Positions 1-12,620 of a DNA stretch of 64,000 bases are shown one piece after another (position 1 is the first letter of the stretch; each line of letters begins with the position of its first letter). Source of the stretch: Megalonaias nervosa. Lineage: Eukaryota > Mollusca > Bivalvia > Unionida > Unionidae. Under the pieces are notes generated by a model, which made no database searches, was not told the DNA's origin, and was given only the letters and a program-made list of their open reading frames with translations. The translations under genes and the position numbers were made by a program. The DNA lies in assembly GCA_016617855.1 (NCBI GenBank), contig JAECUM010001906.1, forward strand, positions 110,144 through 174,143, written 5' to 3'.

Positions 1-1169
1 GATTAGATTTGTGAAGGCTACAAACCAAGGATCTTACTCATATTGATTCATCATGACTGTAAGAAACAAAAGTCAGATGATGCAGTGGCTTCAGAAACAA
101 GAAAATACTTGGCTGAAAGTAAGCTGTTAAAAGCTGTGAAAATCCACTAATTGAGTGGAAGTTACCACAGAATTTATTGCAGCCTTAGTGGGTTTTATGG
201 CATTCATGGCTGTTTTATTATGTTCATGAGTCAACATACTAAACAAATGTATGGGAGAAACCCTGATGTCATAAACCAGACCGTCACTGTGCCAATTTAA
301 AATCATTACCTGCACAGACTATACAGTGATAACATTTCGTGGTATTTATCATTAGCCTAGCAAGGGATACATATAGATGAATGTAGGCAACATAAAAAGT
401 GAGGATTTAAATTTCATAGATATCATCCCACCTATGTTCATGACAGCGTACATCAGAAAAATTGCCTGCCTACAAGTGAAATCCCTGATGACTGATTAAA
501 TGTACATATACTTGTTAGCATAAAATTCAGATACAGTTCTGCATTCAATAGTAATTTCTGTTTTTTTTTTCAATAAATGATTTTTCATCAAAGCGCTTGA
601 TGTTTTGGTTATTAATTTTTCATAGTTTGCCTTTAATGTCCATACTATGTCCAAGACCCATTTTGAAGAAATTATTGAAAGCAGTAATGAACAGGAGTCA
701 CCATGGTCATTAAGTGTCATTGACAAAGGTTCCATTCCATACTAGTTTTTACTGATAAAATTGGCCACAGTACTGGAAAAAGATGAGGCTGTTGGTATTT
801 ATGTACCGACTAACAGTAAAATGTATTTTAAATCTTGAAAGTTAGCTGTCTGAATATCAGAGTCAGTAAGAAGCTGACATACTTTTTTCATACAGTTGTA
901 GTCCCATGTCTCTGCAGATTTTGATTGGTGATTGTCCACAACAACACATCGCCAGAAGGAGAGTCAGTTGATCACTTTGATGGATTACAAGGGTTTGATA
1001 TTTGATTCAAGATGAAACAATACAAATGAAAGCACTCCTTTTTCTGTTTTATAGACGTTAATCAAAACAGTCACTTTCTGCTTCATTCCATTTGCATTGA
1101 AGAATCTCTACCATGGCACAGCGATAGATACGTTTTTTTTAAAGTATTGAGCATTATGGAGTTTAATAT
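1..1169. other. No gene recognised
   Basis: AT-rich sequence with no long open frame, no convincing splice-flanked coding block and no obvious tandem repeat. It could be intron or UTR of the plus-strand gene that ends at 3809, but I found no supporting exon. Confidence 0.4.
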
Positions 1170-1895
1170 TTGTAAATGCTTGGTGCTTTTTATTTACTCT
1201 TGTTCAAAACAAACAAATAAATTAGTGTTTGCTGGGAGGTTGGCTTGGTCCTGGGTTTTGCTTGTTTCTATTTTTAGATGTATGTCATGTGATCTAACCA
1301 TGCTGAAGCTGAAGGCTTTTACTCAACCAAGCCACTAAAACTGAACATTTTATGTGATGCATGGAAACACTCCAACTATCTACTTTATTAATGAACTCTA
1401 AATCAAATTTATTAGTCATGCATGAATTAAGCTGTAATTGACATTCAGATGGGATTACTCTATAGTTTGTTCCACACAGCATCACAAATTTGATCCTATC
1501 TGTAACTCACTATATTTTCAGGTCACTGTCATTAAATGTAGTTAAAAGTAATTCATTTAAAATACTTTGTGTGAAACGAAATTAGGTACTTTTAGCTACA
1601 ATTAATGATGTTGACCTGATAATTTACTGAATCACAGATAGGATAAAATTTGTGTTATGTGGAATGTGGTGTTGACTTGTGACACAGTCCATTATGAACG
1701 CAACTCTTGAAAGGTCAGAAACACATTAATTTAATTTTCTTACTCTATAGAGTTGCTTACAACATTATTTTCTCCACTCTGCAGGTGATAAACCATGCAT
1801 TGATGAAATTTGTTGATCAGCATTGCACTGATAAAATTTGGTCTTGTACCAACTTTTTCCATCCTAGCTGGTAGAATGTATGGGTAGTAGTGCAA
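1170..1895 (+). repeat. Dispersed repeat Q, copy 1
   Basis: This segment is homologous, in opposite orientation, to the two flanks of the foldback element at 22990-24240. Matching blocks include a shared box reading TTTACTCTTGTTCAAAACAAA near 1190, the CACAGCATC box near 1477, and the GGTGTTGAC, AAGGTCAGAAAC and GTGATAAACCATG boxes between 1670 and 1800. The order of the blocks is the same once copy 2 is reverse-complemented, so this is one dispersed element and not chance similarity. The 702-bp foldback present in copy 2 is absent here, so this copy is closer to the empty state. Part of it (about 1470-1680) is itself imperfectly palindromic. The class is unknown; no coding capacity was recognised. 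Confidence 0.6.
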
Positions 1896-2770
1896 CCATA
1901 GTGAAAACGCTGTAAAACTCACTGGCACCTAACGTATAGTCAGTTTCGAAAATATCTTGTCAAGGATGAGAATGGCATGTGAACAGATGACAAGTCTATG
2001 TCTGTCTGTAAATTAATGTGCATGCTAGAAATTTAACCAATGCCAACACTTATAAAAAGCTACCACCCTACCACTGAGACCATCTAAAGATGAAAAGACC
2101 ATCAAGTTGATATGTGTATCATATTGTTGTCTGTGTACCATGAGTTTTATCGATAAATGGCAGAGGTGTATCATTTCACCCCAAATTGTAGGCATTTCGG
2201 TTGAATTGCAAAAAATGATATGATTGGATGTTCAGGAGAAATTAACTGCTACTGCAACATGTAACTCCCTCACCCCTCACTCCCAATTCACACATGCTGA
2301 TTCAATCCTTTTATAAGTGCCATCTACGTGTATATTTTCAGACATTTAACCTTCAGTTATTACTACTTTTGTATTCAAATTCGGAGTCCATACTCTGTTC
2401 ATGTGACTTTTTAAGCTTAGTTTGGATCCCAAAGATTCATTGTTATTTGGGTGAATATGTACATAATTTCAGTAATTTGACATTGATGGCCTAATTGCTA
2501 AACCCTGCATAAATAATGCTTTTGTAGGTGTTCTTTAGCAGCAAAAGGTGTTATTTGTATTCACATCAGCTTCTTAAAATGGATAAGTGGGTCAAAATGT
2601 AACAGATTAGTAACTAATATGATAAACAGTATTCCCATGACATTCAGGAACAGTTTTTGCTGAATCTGTCATGGACTGAAAGAATATACTGTAACAAATG
2701 AAGTTGTATCTACATAGCTGGAAAAGAAAACAACACATATCTTTACCTCCTACAGAAAATATTTTTGTAA

Positions 2771-2894
2771 TTATGCTTCTTCATCACTTGCACCCATCCA
2801 TTTGGTAATATTAAGCTCATCAAATGACCAAACCAGCAATTGTAAGTTTTTTTGCTGTTGGTTTTTGAATGCTGCATCACATGCTTCATAGAAT
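2771..2894 (-). CDS. Possible terminal coding exon, unknown protein
   Basis: On the minus strand a pyrimidine-rich tract ending in TTTTTACAG precedes an open stretch of 40 codons and a TAA stop. The peptide has ordinary protein composition and includes the segment LQLLVWSFDELNITKWMG, ending in ASDEEA. I do not recognise the family, and no upstream exon in the required phase was found on the minus strand. Higher-coordinate minus-strand open frames at 2994-3281 are adjacent but not joined by obvious splice sites. It could be a real last exon of a convergent gene, a fragment of a transposon protein, or a chance open frame. Confidence 0.25.
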
Positions 2895-3656
2895 CTGTAA
2901 AAACAGGAGGTCTATGGTGAAAGTAAAAACTTTCCTGAGAAAATGTATTGCAAGGTCTTGTATATTTGGACCGCAAGCACAGTGGGGGCTGGACTAATAC
3001 AGGTTGTATTTTGGATAGTTCTGTGCATATTTCATTGTGTGGGAGCATGTTAAGCGAACATTTTGAAAGTGTCTGGGGAGAATGAAAGAATAAATCATGA
3101 CATTTCTTGCATATTCTAGTTTAATGACAATGAAACCTACTAATTCTGGTGTGGGACTTAATTTTCCTTTTGTTTGTTTAAAAGCTGAATCTCTTATTAA
3201 AATTGCTATAATTAAACTTTGTATATTTTGTGAAGCATCTAAATTGTTCAAGGATTCTTTACTCAGAAATTTATCTTTCATCTCACACAGTACACGTTTG
3301 TGAATGAGATTTAGCTGGTAAATTTAAATAATAAATGGCATTATGTACTGTAGCTGACCGACAGGTAAGTTCCTCACAATGTCGATAATGTCCACTTTTA
3401 CATAATTATATAACTGCAACTTTCTAACTGAGGCAATAAAACTTAATCCATCCACTACAAGCCACAATGTGGACAATCCACGATGAGCACAATATTTGGT
3501 CCATGATGGAACAGCTTGAAAGGATTAAATTCCACTGTGTGAATGCGGATTTTCCATATTCCACGATGCATGTACTGTAGGTCAGTTTAGGAACATTGTT
3601 TGGGTATCCATGTTCCATAAACTCATCTTTATTTTTTTTATTATTGTTTTTTTTAG

Positions 3657-3809
3657 GATGACCCACCACATCCTGACCTGTATGCTGATGAGTCGGCTCT
3701 CAGTTCAGAATTATCAGCCCTGCAGGACTCTTCAAGCAGTGACATTTCTGATGACCTTTCTGGTGCTGAATTCTCTACATCTACAATTAACCTACAAGAT
3801 CTTGCTTAA
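3657..3809 (+). CDS. Last coding exon of an unidentified plus-strand gene
   Basis: A strong acceptor (T-rich tract ending TTTTTTTTAG at 3656) is followed by 50 codons in phase 0 and a TAA at 3807-3809. The peptide is acidic and Ser/Asp-rich: it begins DDPPHPDLYADESAL, has a cluster SSSSDISDDLSGAEF and ends INLQDLA. Such tails are typical of disordered C-termini carrying casein-kinase-type sites. I cannot name the protein. It is transcribed towards CNOT11 (convergent). A candidate poly(A) signal lies 566 bp downstream. Upstream exons were not found in bases 1-3600; they may be short, or left of the window. A strong donor CAG|GTAAGT at 3370 is the only nearby splice-like site. Confidence 0.55.
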   Translation, partial: DDPPHPDLYADESALSSELSALQDSSSSDISDDLSGAEFSTSTINLQDLA

Positions 3810-4374
3810 CTATGGTTCCCCATTTTGGCAAGTGTTAATTTGACCATGAATTACCAGTAAACAAGACATCGATCCAGAAGTTTCACCTTATTGGATTCTT
3901 ATGGTTGGTGATCTAAACAAAAGATTGAGGGCAACTGAAAAAATGTGGCAGGAAAGGGTTCAGTTAATTGTATACTAGATGATTCTCAAGCCTCATGTGA
4001 ATAGCTCCGTTGGAATCCACTACGTAACAGTTCATTACATGGATTTGTGAGTAGGTGGAAACTTGGTGCTTTTTGACTGGATTGAATAAGTGAATATTGC
4101 AGGGATTACTTTTGTCATTACTGTCAGTACCACTCCTGGCAAAGTTATGGAGGAAGCTTTTATGAAAGAGTTTTTTCCTTAACTTAGTTTAAGCTTTGTT
4201 TTGCAGGCAAGGTGCTGCATTTCACCAGTTAATTTGATAACAAAGGATTTTGTTATGTGTACAGAAGTGCTGGATAGCTTCTTGATGTGGTCTGAAAAGA
4301 CTATACTTGATGATGTAATCATCCGTTGTTTTTTATTATCAGTTAAATATGCTTTTAGATGGTAGCACATATTA

Positions 4375-4380
4375 AATAAA
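4375..4380 (+). terminator. Candidate poly(A) signal AATAAA
   Basis: AATAAA lies about 570 bp downstream of the TAA at 3809, making 3810 to about 4400 a plausible 3' UTR of the unidentified plus-strand gene. In AT-rich DNA this hexamer is common by chance, so the assignment is tentative. Confidence 0.3.
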
Positions 4381-4446
4381 TATGTCTAAAAAGAGACATT
4401 TTTGAAGGTCACTTTCATCATATAGTTGTAGATAAAACATCTCATG

Positions 4447-4902
4447 GTGTGTACAGCCTTGAAAAATCCTTGATTTGAGGGGTATTTACCTTGAAACTTT
4501 AACTTTTTAAAAGTTGGTTATCCTTGAAAAATCCTTAAATTTGGCCAAAAACTTAATGCATTCATCTGAGGGAATACAACAATATTACAACTAAATAAGA
4601 TATATTATTTTGTAAATTGAAAAGTTTTCATATTTGTGAATTTCGATGAAGGAATACATTTTAGAAAAGACATCAAGTCTGGTAGTTACCAGATGTATTA
4701 TTGTCCCTTTGCTGCAGTGGTACATTAATCATATTTGCAGATGGATGGCTGAATTAGTGTGAATGTGATTCAGCTAGGAATGATCTGTTTAAAATTCAGA
4801 ATGGGTGTATGACCCACTTTCTTGAGGTAAAAAAACTTGATCCTTAAAGCTTTTGGAAGTCCTTAAAATGTCCTTGAAAAGATCATCCTGGCTGTACAAA
4901 CC
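4447..4902. mobile_element. Small nonautonomous element rich in CCTTGAAAAATCCTT
   Basis: The segment starts TGTGTACAGCCTTGAAAA and ends with the inverse GGCTGTACA. Both ends carry tandem CCTTGAAAA / TCCTTAAA motifs. It has no coding capacity. The terminal inversion and the repeated subterminal motif fit a MITE-like DNA element. No clear target-site duplication was found. Confidence 0.45.
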
Positions 4903-6940
4903 ATATGTAAAGAAAACTGAACTTTTGAAAACCACAGATCTCATTTGTCTGAGGTGGTTACTGCAGGGTAAACCATATACTTTATTTTAATTGACTGTTA
5001 CTAAACATTATTAGTATTTTCTTTACCATTTTAAGACTCTGCACCGTTATCTGATTTTTCACAATATCAGCAGTCCTACTGGACTTTTAACAGTTTTAAT
5101 AGGGCTAAGAAAATAACGAAAAGCAAGAGGTCATAATTGGTAATGGCAAATTAAGGTTGTCAAAAGTTTGTATTTTTCTTGTTCCTGAAGTTAAACAGTA
5201 TTAAAATGATACAAAATGCTCATATTTTAATGAAAATATTGGCAATATCCTGTCGAGAGCATGAAAAACTGCTATGTAACTTTGTTAATTGCCTTAGATG
5301 GTAACCTCAGAAATATGGAACTGTTCCTGAAGATAAGTGACTCCGACCTCTGAATTCTCTCATGTCACAAATATTTTCTGGTGAAGTATTGCATAAATTC
5401 ATTGCTTTCATTACTTTTACTCTCAAAACACCTTTAATGATAAGTATTTGCTTTTGATGGTGAAAAAGATGGGGATTATTGTTTGCATAATTGTAATTCA
5501 GTTCATGTTTGAAGGCATTAAAAATGAATAAATTAGTACAATGAATGAATGTTACAACTGTTTTACACTAAGATGTTTTATTGCACAAGCTATGATAGAG
5601 TTCATGTTTTGGGCAGAATATGATGGGTGTAATTGCCGAAATTGGGGAGTGGGGGAGGTTCATAAGATGAATCCAAATTTTTGCTTTCCAGGCATGTTGA
5701 AGTGAAATTTCACAGTTGAGGGTAACTGTTTCACTCTAATAACTGACATTGATAAATTTGACTCTTGTGAATCACAACTTAAGTTAGAAAGTTTATGTCT
5801 TCTTTTTTTTAATATCAAAACTGATATATTTCTTGTTATGTTATTTTAAACGTTTCTTTCTCTTATTCATTAAAAAGGTTTTTTGTATCAGATGTGGGTG
5901 GTAGTCATTTGTACCATTTGAAATTATTTTTTTTGTGAAATAATTCAGTTGTTACCAAATACTTGTGTGTTACTGTATTTTGATTAAACATTTTGAAATA
6001 CTACTACAGAAAACATTAATGTTTCTTTGCTTTAATATCAGAACTGGACACATCAAAATATTCTGATCCTTCTTCATTATTATTGTAGTTGTTGCTATTT
6101 TACTGGAAAGCATGGGTAGATATTAATGTTTCCACGAAATAATGTAAAACACATGATGCATCAGTATTTCTTAACACAATCATGATTAAATATTTATTAT
6201 ATATTATTTTTTGTCCAGTTTTGTATTAGAAATTTAGAAATTTCTATTCTTTGTGTGATCCTAGGATACCTTTTGATGAATAGTGAAGAACAGTTATTTA
6301 TATTTTTAATATAGAGTGCATTTACTGTGTTTTTTAGCATTCCAATGCCATTTGCCATGTGACTTCATGATGTCGGAATGTGCCTATGACATCATAGGGG
6401 TATCAATTTGAACTCCGAGTGGTATTGTAATGATTTATGATAACGATTTGCCTATGGAGAAAAAAAATACGAAATTTTTGGCCCATTTAGAGAGTAAAGC
6501 AAACCTATTTCTTTCTCAAGCCCTGGCAGATCTTAAAGATTGATGTCATCTTAATATATTTCTTTTTATTATCCACTGTTTTTTGTAGAAAAGAGGTGAG
6601 CTTTAAATTAGTCTTTTCCATCTGTCTTGTCATGTCTGTCAAATTAATATTATAACAATGGGCATAAAAGTATTTCCTTTTTTCCATTCTTGTCTCCCAC
6701 TTTTCATAGAAAGGGGGGGGGGGCATTATATTGGACCTGCCCATTGATCCTTCCAAATTGTATCAGTTTTTATATTTTTCAATCCATCAGTCTCTGATTT
6801 ATCATTCAGGTGGACAGCTTGATACTGATTAGACCAACTTGGCTGAGTGCGGTTGTCAGTATTTAATATTTATCATTTAATGGAGTTGTTGCCCTTGATA
6901 GTCAGATCCTCCTACTTTTGTTCCACATGGGTAGCTTCAA
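4903..6940. other. No gene recognised
   Basis: AT-rich intergenic sequence with poly-T tracts and a G homopolymer near 6714-6723. No splice-supported exon, no SINE boxes and no clear tandem repeat seen. Confidence 0.4.
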
Positions 6941-8255
6941 TTAAGTATTGGATTTAAGACAGATTTGGTATGCAGCCAGATACTAACAAGACGGAGCATT
7001 TTATGTCATTGTTAGCAGAGGTGTAGCACCTGACTATCACACCCATCCACGTCCAGTTCCAAATCTCTTGATCAGGATTAAATTTCAACTAAATTTGGTG
7101 TGCAGCTTGATGGTGACAAGATCTTGGCTGAATCTGATTTTCAAGATTCTGCATCACTGGTTAGCAGAATTATAGCCCCTGATGTTTCAGACCTGCCAAA
7201 TTGTGTTTTCACAGTTGATCCAATAATAATAATAATAAAAATAACAGCATTTCAACCAAATATGGTATGTACCTTGATATTGATGAGACCTTCACATAGT
7301 TGTCAGCCTGATTTTTGGACCTTTATTTCACAAAATCTATTTGATTTCAACTAAATTTTGACATGCAGCTTATTATTGAAACATGGGCCGAGTGTCACAG
7401 CGTAAATGACCTAATTGATCCTGATTGTCAGATTCACCCATTTTTGCTTTTGCACAAATACTCCCCTAATTATGTTTGGATTTTATCTAAATTTGGTGTG
7501 CAGCTTTGAGAGCTTTGGAAGCATTTGATAGTCGACCTAGGCTGACCTTCTACTCATGGGAGGCATGCAGTTCCAATGAAAGTACCATTTAAACCAACTA
7601 ATCAACCTTCAGTATTATGGTATTTAATCTTATTATAAAACTAATGCTTCTTATGTATCTAAATTGAGAAATGTAGTTTTATTAGCTGTACTGGTAACAG
7701 ACTAGGAAAACTTGCAGGCAAGTTTATATTTCATTGTCTTATGACTGTCCATTAGTTTGTTATTTCATATTCTCCAGTATTACTTGGAGGATTTCGATGA
7801 AACTTTGCACACACATTCATCCCAAGGCCTGGTTAGTCCTAAAAAAGATAGCATGGCTCAAACATCCAATATAGCCCCCAAGCAGTAAACTTGAAAATTT
7901 GTTGTTGCTACTCTGCCTGAATGGATGGTCATGTCTCTTTGTGTGTGTCTAGTTGGTCCTAAATGGATAATGGTGCCAATCTGTATTGCCACCACAGCAG
8001 TGATCTTGTCCCACCTTTCCTTAACAGACGTCATATCAGCTTGGGCTTTCACCAAAAGACTTCTTATGGCATAACATATACTTACCTGATATCCAGTTTG
8101 ACTGCCACAGTGGTTATCTTGAAAATCTTGTTGCAGCTCCTTCTTATCAACATTGGGTTTTCACCAAAATGTTTGTAATGTCGTAGTTGGCTCTAAAGAA
8201 GATGTTGCCTATCTGACATCCAGTATGGTCACCATGGCAACCATCATGAAAATCT
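6940..8255. repeat. Degenerate long-period repeats
   Basis: Between 6940 and 7510 a phrase like TTTCAACTAAATTTGGTGTG followed by CAGCTTGATG recurs roughly every 130-150 bp with heavy divergence. From 7780 to 8255 a second series recurs, with GATATCCAGTTTGACTGCCA near 8088 matching GACATCCAGTATGGTCACCA near 8215 and the phrase GAAAATCTTGTT after each. These are old tandem duplications without coding evidence. Confidence 0.5.
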
Positions 8256-8319
8256 TGTTATTGCTGCTCTTTCTTAGCGGAAATCACCAGATCACTAATT
8301 ATGATGTCACTTACTTTAT

Positions 8320-8545
8320 CGGATAGCCGTTTAGGCATTGCTCTGACCAGAAACATGTCACTTGGATTATTGGATGGTTGTTTTGGCATTGCTCCGACCC
8401 GAAACATGTCACTTGGATTATCATTTGGCTCTTTTGGTATTGCTCTGACCAGAAATATGGGTGGCTTGGATTATCGGTTGGCTGTTTTGGCATTGCTCTG
8501 ACCAGAAACGTGTCTATTGGATTATTGGATGGCAGTTTTGTCAAT
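8320..8545. repeat. 51-bp minisatellite, about 4.5 copies
   Basis: The unit contains GGATTATTGGATGGTTGTTT and GGCATTGCTCTGACCAGAAA. Successive copies start near 8311, 8362, 8413 and 8466. Because 51 is a multiple of three, both strands stay open through the array and give repetitive spurious peptides. Confidence 0.8.
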
Positions 8546-9568
8546 ATTGGGTGGCCATCATTACCTTTGGTATATTTACTGACGCAACATGGAAAACAGT
8601 ATGTTGGCTTTTATGGTTCCTACATTTCTGTATGTAAAGAAGTGTTTCTGATTTATTAATTCTCATTAGGAACAGTACCAAATCATGACTAATTTTCGTT
8701 AGGAACAGTACCAAATTACACCTCCAGGTTTGGATTTAGCAAACATTTCTCACCATGTACGTATTACTTATGTGTCCACTTACCCTTTAGTCACATTTTA
8801 AAGAGAGTGACATTAATACAGCACGAGTCTTTTGGTTCATTAGATTCATTGATTTTGTTAAGCGGGATCTTGCTTAACAGTGCCAAAGAACAAAGACATT
8901 AAGGATATCAAAATTTCACATGTGTCAAAATATAGGCGTTTTTTGCATTTTTTAACTGTTCACCACAGACTTTATACATATGATGAAGTTTCAATACATC
9001 AGAACAGTTTATAATGTCAGGTATTATTTTTCATAAAGTGATATGGAACGTATGCGGTAGGCATGTAAAACAGATGTGTTTGATTAAATTGTGTAATTTT
9101 GAAGATTCTGTTCTTTATTATACCCCCACCTCTTTAGGGTTTTTAATAATCGTGCCAGACTGTTCAGCTCAATTTGCAATGGATTGCTATTAAACTTGGT
9201 AAATACAATGGTCATCATCATCAGATGCATATATGTTGACAAATCACTTTGCTCCTTCAGTTTGTTTATAAGTATATAAAACAATCTCGTTAGCACACCA
9301 AGTTCCCCGTTTTTGTTGGATCACCATGAAACTTTGAAATATCACTGCTGTTTTTAATATCAAGCAAAATCCATGCATATTAATGATGTATGTTACCACT
9401 CTAAAAGACACATTTGTTTTCAGACTTTGATAAAACTTGGAATATATAACGTTCCTTACCACTCCTAAGGCCATGTTTTTTATCTGTTATGTTTACTATC
9501 ATCCACACAATATAAAGTCTGGGAGATGGTTCACACAAGATGTGTTCATACACTACTACATAAGCCTG

Positions 9569-9735
9569 CTTAATGAAACTGTGACTGTTATGTATTAAGG
9601 TGAGTGATATGAGCCTCAGTTGTTTTTTATAGCCCCTTTTGACTTGTAGCTTAATGAAACAGTGTTGTGTATTAATGTGAGTGATATGAGCCTCATTTGT
9701 TAGTTATAGCCCCTTTTGACTTGTAGCTTAATGCA
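9569..9735. repeat. Two-copy tandem duplication of about 80 bp
   Basis: GCTTAATGAAAC...GTGAGTGATATGAGCCTCA...TAGCCCCTTTTGACTTGTA occurs twice, with the start of a third copy at about 9727. It sits in a broader degenerate series (9100-10350) with recurrent AAACTTGGTAAATAC-like phrases. Confidence 0.65.
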
Positions 9736-10421
9736 TTGCATTACAATCTCATTAGTGCAACTGTCTTCATTTTTATGAGTTATCTTTTTTTTTACTTCGA
9801 GCTGTATGCATTGTATGATGGAACTTCAGTGCAGTTAGTATTAGATTTCAGTGGATCGCAATTAAACTTGTGGAAATATTATGATCCTCATCAGAACATG
9901 CATATATAGACAATCATTCTGCAAGTTTTGTTGTAGTTATTGCCCGGTGTAGTAAAAATCTTGTGAACACTAGATTCATGGTTATCATTGGTTTGCCATG
10001 AATCTTTGCACACGTTATGGTCATTGTTTTCACACATCAATAAATCGCTTTGTTCTCACAATTTGTGTAGTTTGTGCTTTATATGTCCAGCAGCTGGAAT
10101 CGGTGCAAGATGGAATTTTGTGAACAACGCTTGTCCTACAGTTTTTGCGGAGTTGTTACATGTCCTTCAGCTGACTAAAGTGAAGGAGAAAAGCTTGTAA
10201 ACACAGCTTGTCTTGCATTTTTTAATAAATGGCAGTGAAACTTGGTACATACCAGTCACCATTTCAAGATGTACATATTGACAAATCTTCATTTCTTTGA
10301 TTATTGTACACATTGTTGACCATTTTTACTTGCAGCTGGATGCAATATATAACAGAATTTTGTATGGTCAACTACTATTGCAGTTGTTAGTGGATAGCAT
10401 GGTACATGTTATGTTCTCAGG

Positions 10422-10650
10422 CCACAGGTGGCCGAGTGATGTAAGGCACTTGCCTTTACAGATCATTCACACCTCCCCCATTACCATGGGTTTGAATCTC
10501 GGTTCATCTAATGTGGGTATGTGAGAAAGATTGGCAGTAGCTTTCTCCGAGTCAGTGGTTCACTCTTGGTTCTTTCTTCACCAGTATACTGGTTACCATG
10601 TACAGTCTAACAAGCTTAACAATGGCATTCAACCCTAAAAAACTAAACCA
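10422..10650 (+). mobile_element. tRNA-derived SINE, family 2 (AAC-tail type)
   Basis: It reads in the sense direction: an A-box-like GGTGGCCGAGTGATGTAAGG near 10427 and a B-box-like GGGTTTGAATCTCGG near 10489. A non-tRNA body with TAGCTTTCTCCGAGTC follows, and it ends in a tail resembling AATGGCATTCAACCC. The same body and tail occur on the other strand at 17701, 28771, 35081 and 59936. This copy is well diverged. Confidence 0.7.
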
Positions 10651-11689
10651 ATCTTATTATGCTCACCAGTATAAGTATGCCGGTTCTAGTTTTCAAAAAT
10701 ATTTCCGGATATGGCATGGTTTATTTATCTGAACATATTAGAGTGCTCATTTGTTACTCGAGGATGCTTATTGTATAATTATGTATCAGTGCTCAAAAAA
10801 CTCGTGCACAAGTGATTTTTTTCAACTCAATAACATCTGTATTAAGGAAGGTTCAAGAAGTAGACCAATCATGATCAATTCAATTCAGATCTTTCAACAT
10901 GCCTTAGTAATATCTTGCATATTTACAATGGTAGATTGATTTAAAATTTCAAGTTGGTTACCTGTCATATGCAATTTTCATACATGGTGATTAAACACAC
11001 ATCCTAAACCTACTTATTTACTACATTTAGCAATTGTGTGACGATTTACAATCACTTGGGCAGTACCATGTTAAACAAGTCCTTTAATAGGCACTGTTGT
11101 ATGCAAAACCTAATTACTTTAATGTCTTAAAGATTACATTTCTAAATTGCTTTGCATTGAGAGAAATGTAGAACTTTGATTTCACTGCCTTCATAATTAT
11201 ATATGGGTTTAATGTTGACATGTTGAACTTGTTAGCAATATATGCTCTTGAGAATCATTGTCAAGAACATTATCAACACCTTAAAAATCATTTGACTGTA
11301 GAGAGAATATACATTTTGGGGTTTGATTTAACATTTCAATTGTGTTCATTTATCTTTTACACTGCTTTTTGTCAGTGTGATAGTACATTGTAATAAGAGT
11401 TCTCTAACTGCATCTTTTTTAATGGACACGTCATTTAGTGACCATTTTCTTATTCTGTCATTGCATTTTTGATATGCCACCCTTCTGTCCATCTGTATCC
11501 ATTAATTTTTACCATTCTTTTTAGATGGTTTGCACTTAGGGTAACGAACCCTATTAATTTGGAGGTCAAGGGGTAAATGTCAAAGAAAAGAAACAATAAA
11601 TTGATTTTTATACTACTATTTTTCCACCTTCAGCAGTTGCCAATGATGTGGATGGCTCACATTTGTGGTCAGGAAGAAGTATATCAATT

Positions 11690-11750
11690 TGTGGGTCATA
11701 GGGTCAAAGGTCAGGATCAACTTTGGGGTCAAAAGGTCATGGCTGCTTCA
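11690..11750 (+). promoter_or_regulatory. Cluster of nuclear-receptor half-sites
   Basis: Within about 55 bp there are several RGGTCA half-sites. They include GGGTCAAAGGTCA, a direct repeat with 1-bp spacing (DR1) of the RXR/HNF4 type, and GGGTCAAAAGGTCA (DR2). The surrounding 11560-11890 has further GGTCA phrases and looks like degenerate repeat DNA. The matches may therefore come from a repeat unit and not from selection. There is no adjacent promoter. Confidence 0.3.
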
Positions 11751-12400
11751 TAAAAGGCAAAAAACAAAAACATTTCAGTACATTACCATGTACCTTCACC
11801 AAAGTCGGTAAATGATTCACACATTGGTTAAAAATATTGATTTTGGATTCAAAAGGCTAAAGGTCAATGTCATTTCTACTACTACCAAAAGAAAAATGAT
11901 TTTTTTGTGTGCATAATAACCTAAGTTTTAGACCAGGTACCATTACCAAAGTAGGAGGACTTGCACTTTTAAGGTTTGGAAGAGGCTATTAATTTTTGTG
12001 TCCATAGATCAGACAATGTGGCTCAAAGAAAAATAGTTCACACTGCTTTCATTGACTAAAGGTTGAGGCCACTGAGTGTTAATTATCTCTCGAGTCAACC
12101 ATGCAATGCTAGTGTCTACACTGAGGACTGTTAAACACTGGATGTGTATAATGCGCTGTTCATGGTACTTTTGTTATATAGTTGTGTATTAAATTTGTAA
12201 GTTCAGTCTTTGGCAGGGGCATCCAAATCACTGTTTGAATTTATTGACAAATTAGTTTTTTCAGATGTTAATATCATGGATCAAATGTAAGCTTTTATTT
12301 GTGGTAGTGTGAACCTTATACATAATCCTGTATGTAGAAATGGATATTTTATATTTTCAAGAGTCATTATTAAATACTATTGTATTAAATAGTGGGGTCA

Positions 12401-12620
12401 ACCATATATACTTGCTTATAAGTCAAGTCCAACTGCAAACTGCACAGGCTCAGATCTGCTGGAACATTGTGTGACTTCAGATCTGAGCCTGTGCAGTTTG
12501 TCAGGAGTAATCAGTTGAACAAAAAACAAAGACCCTTATCAGCAGGCACATTATGCTATGGCAGGTTAGCGTCTTTGTTTTTTTGCAGTTTCACTTGACT
12601 TATAAGTGAGTATGAATGGT
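12401..12620. mobile_element. Multi-hairpin MITE, copy 1
   Basis: Terminal inverted repeats begin ACCATATATACTT..TATAAGTCAAG and end CTTGACTTATAAGTGAGTAT..ATGGT. Inside are two palindromes. The first has perfect 22-bp arms at 12437-12458 and 12478-12499. The second spans about 12519-12580, with GTCTTTGTTTTTT at its 3' side. A homologous copy with the same ends and both hairpins is at 16822-17037. There is no coding sequence. Confidence 0.8.

Noticed and set aside
3333..3371. An 11-nt microexon between TGTACTGTAG and CAG|GTAAGT
   Set aside because: It would need an 11-nt exon with no supporting neighbour; a chance donor is as likely.
8301..8659. Overlapping open frames of 66-93 codons
   Set aside because: They come from the 51-bp minisatellite.
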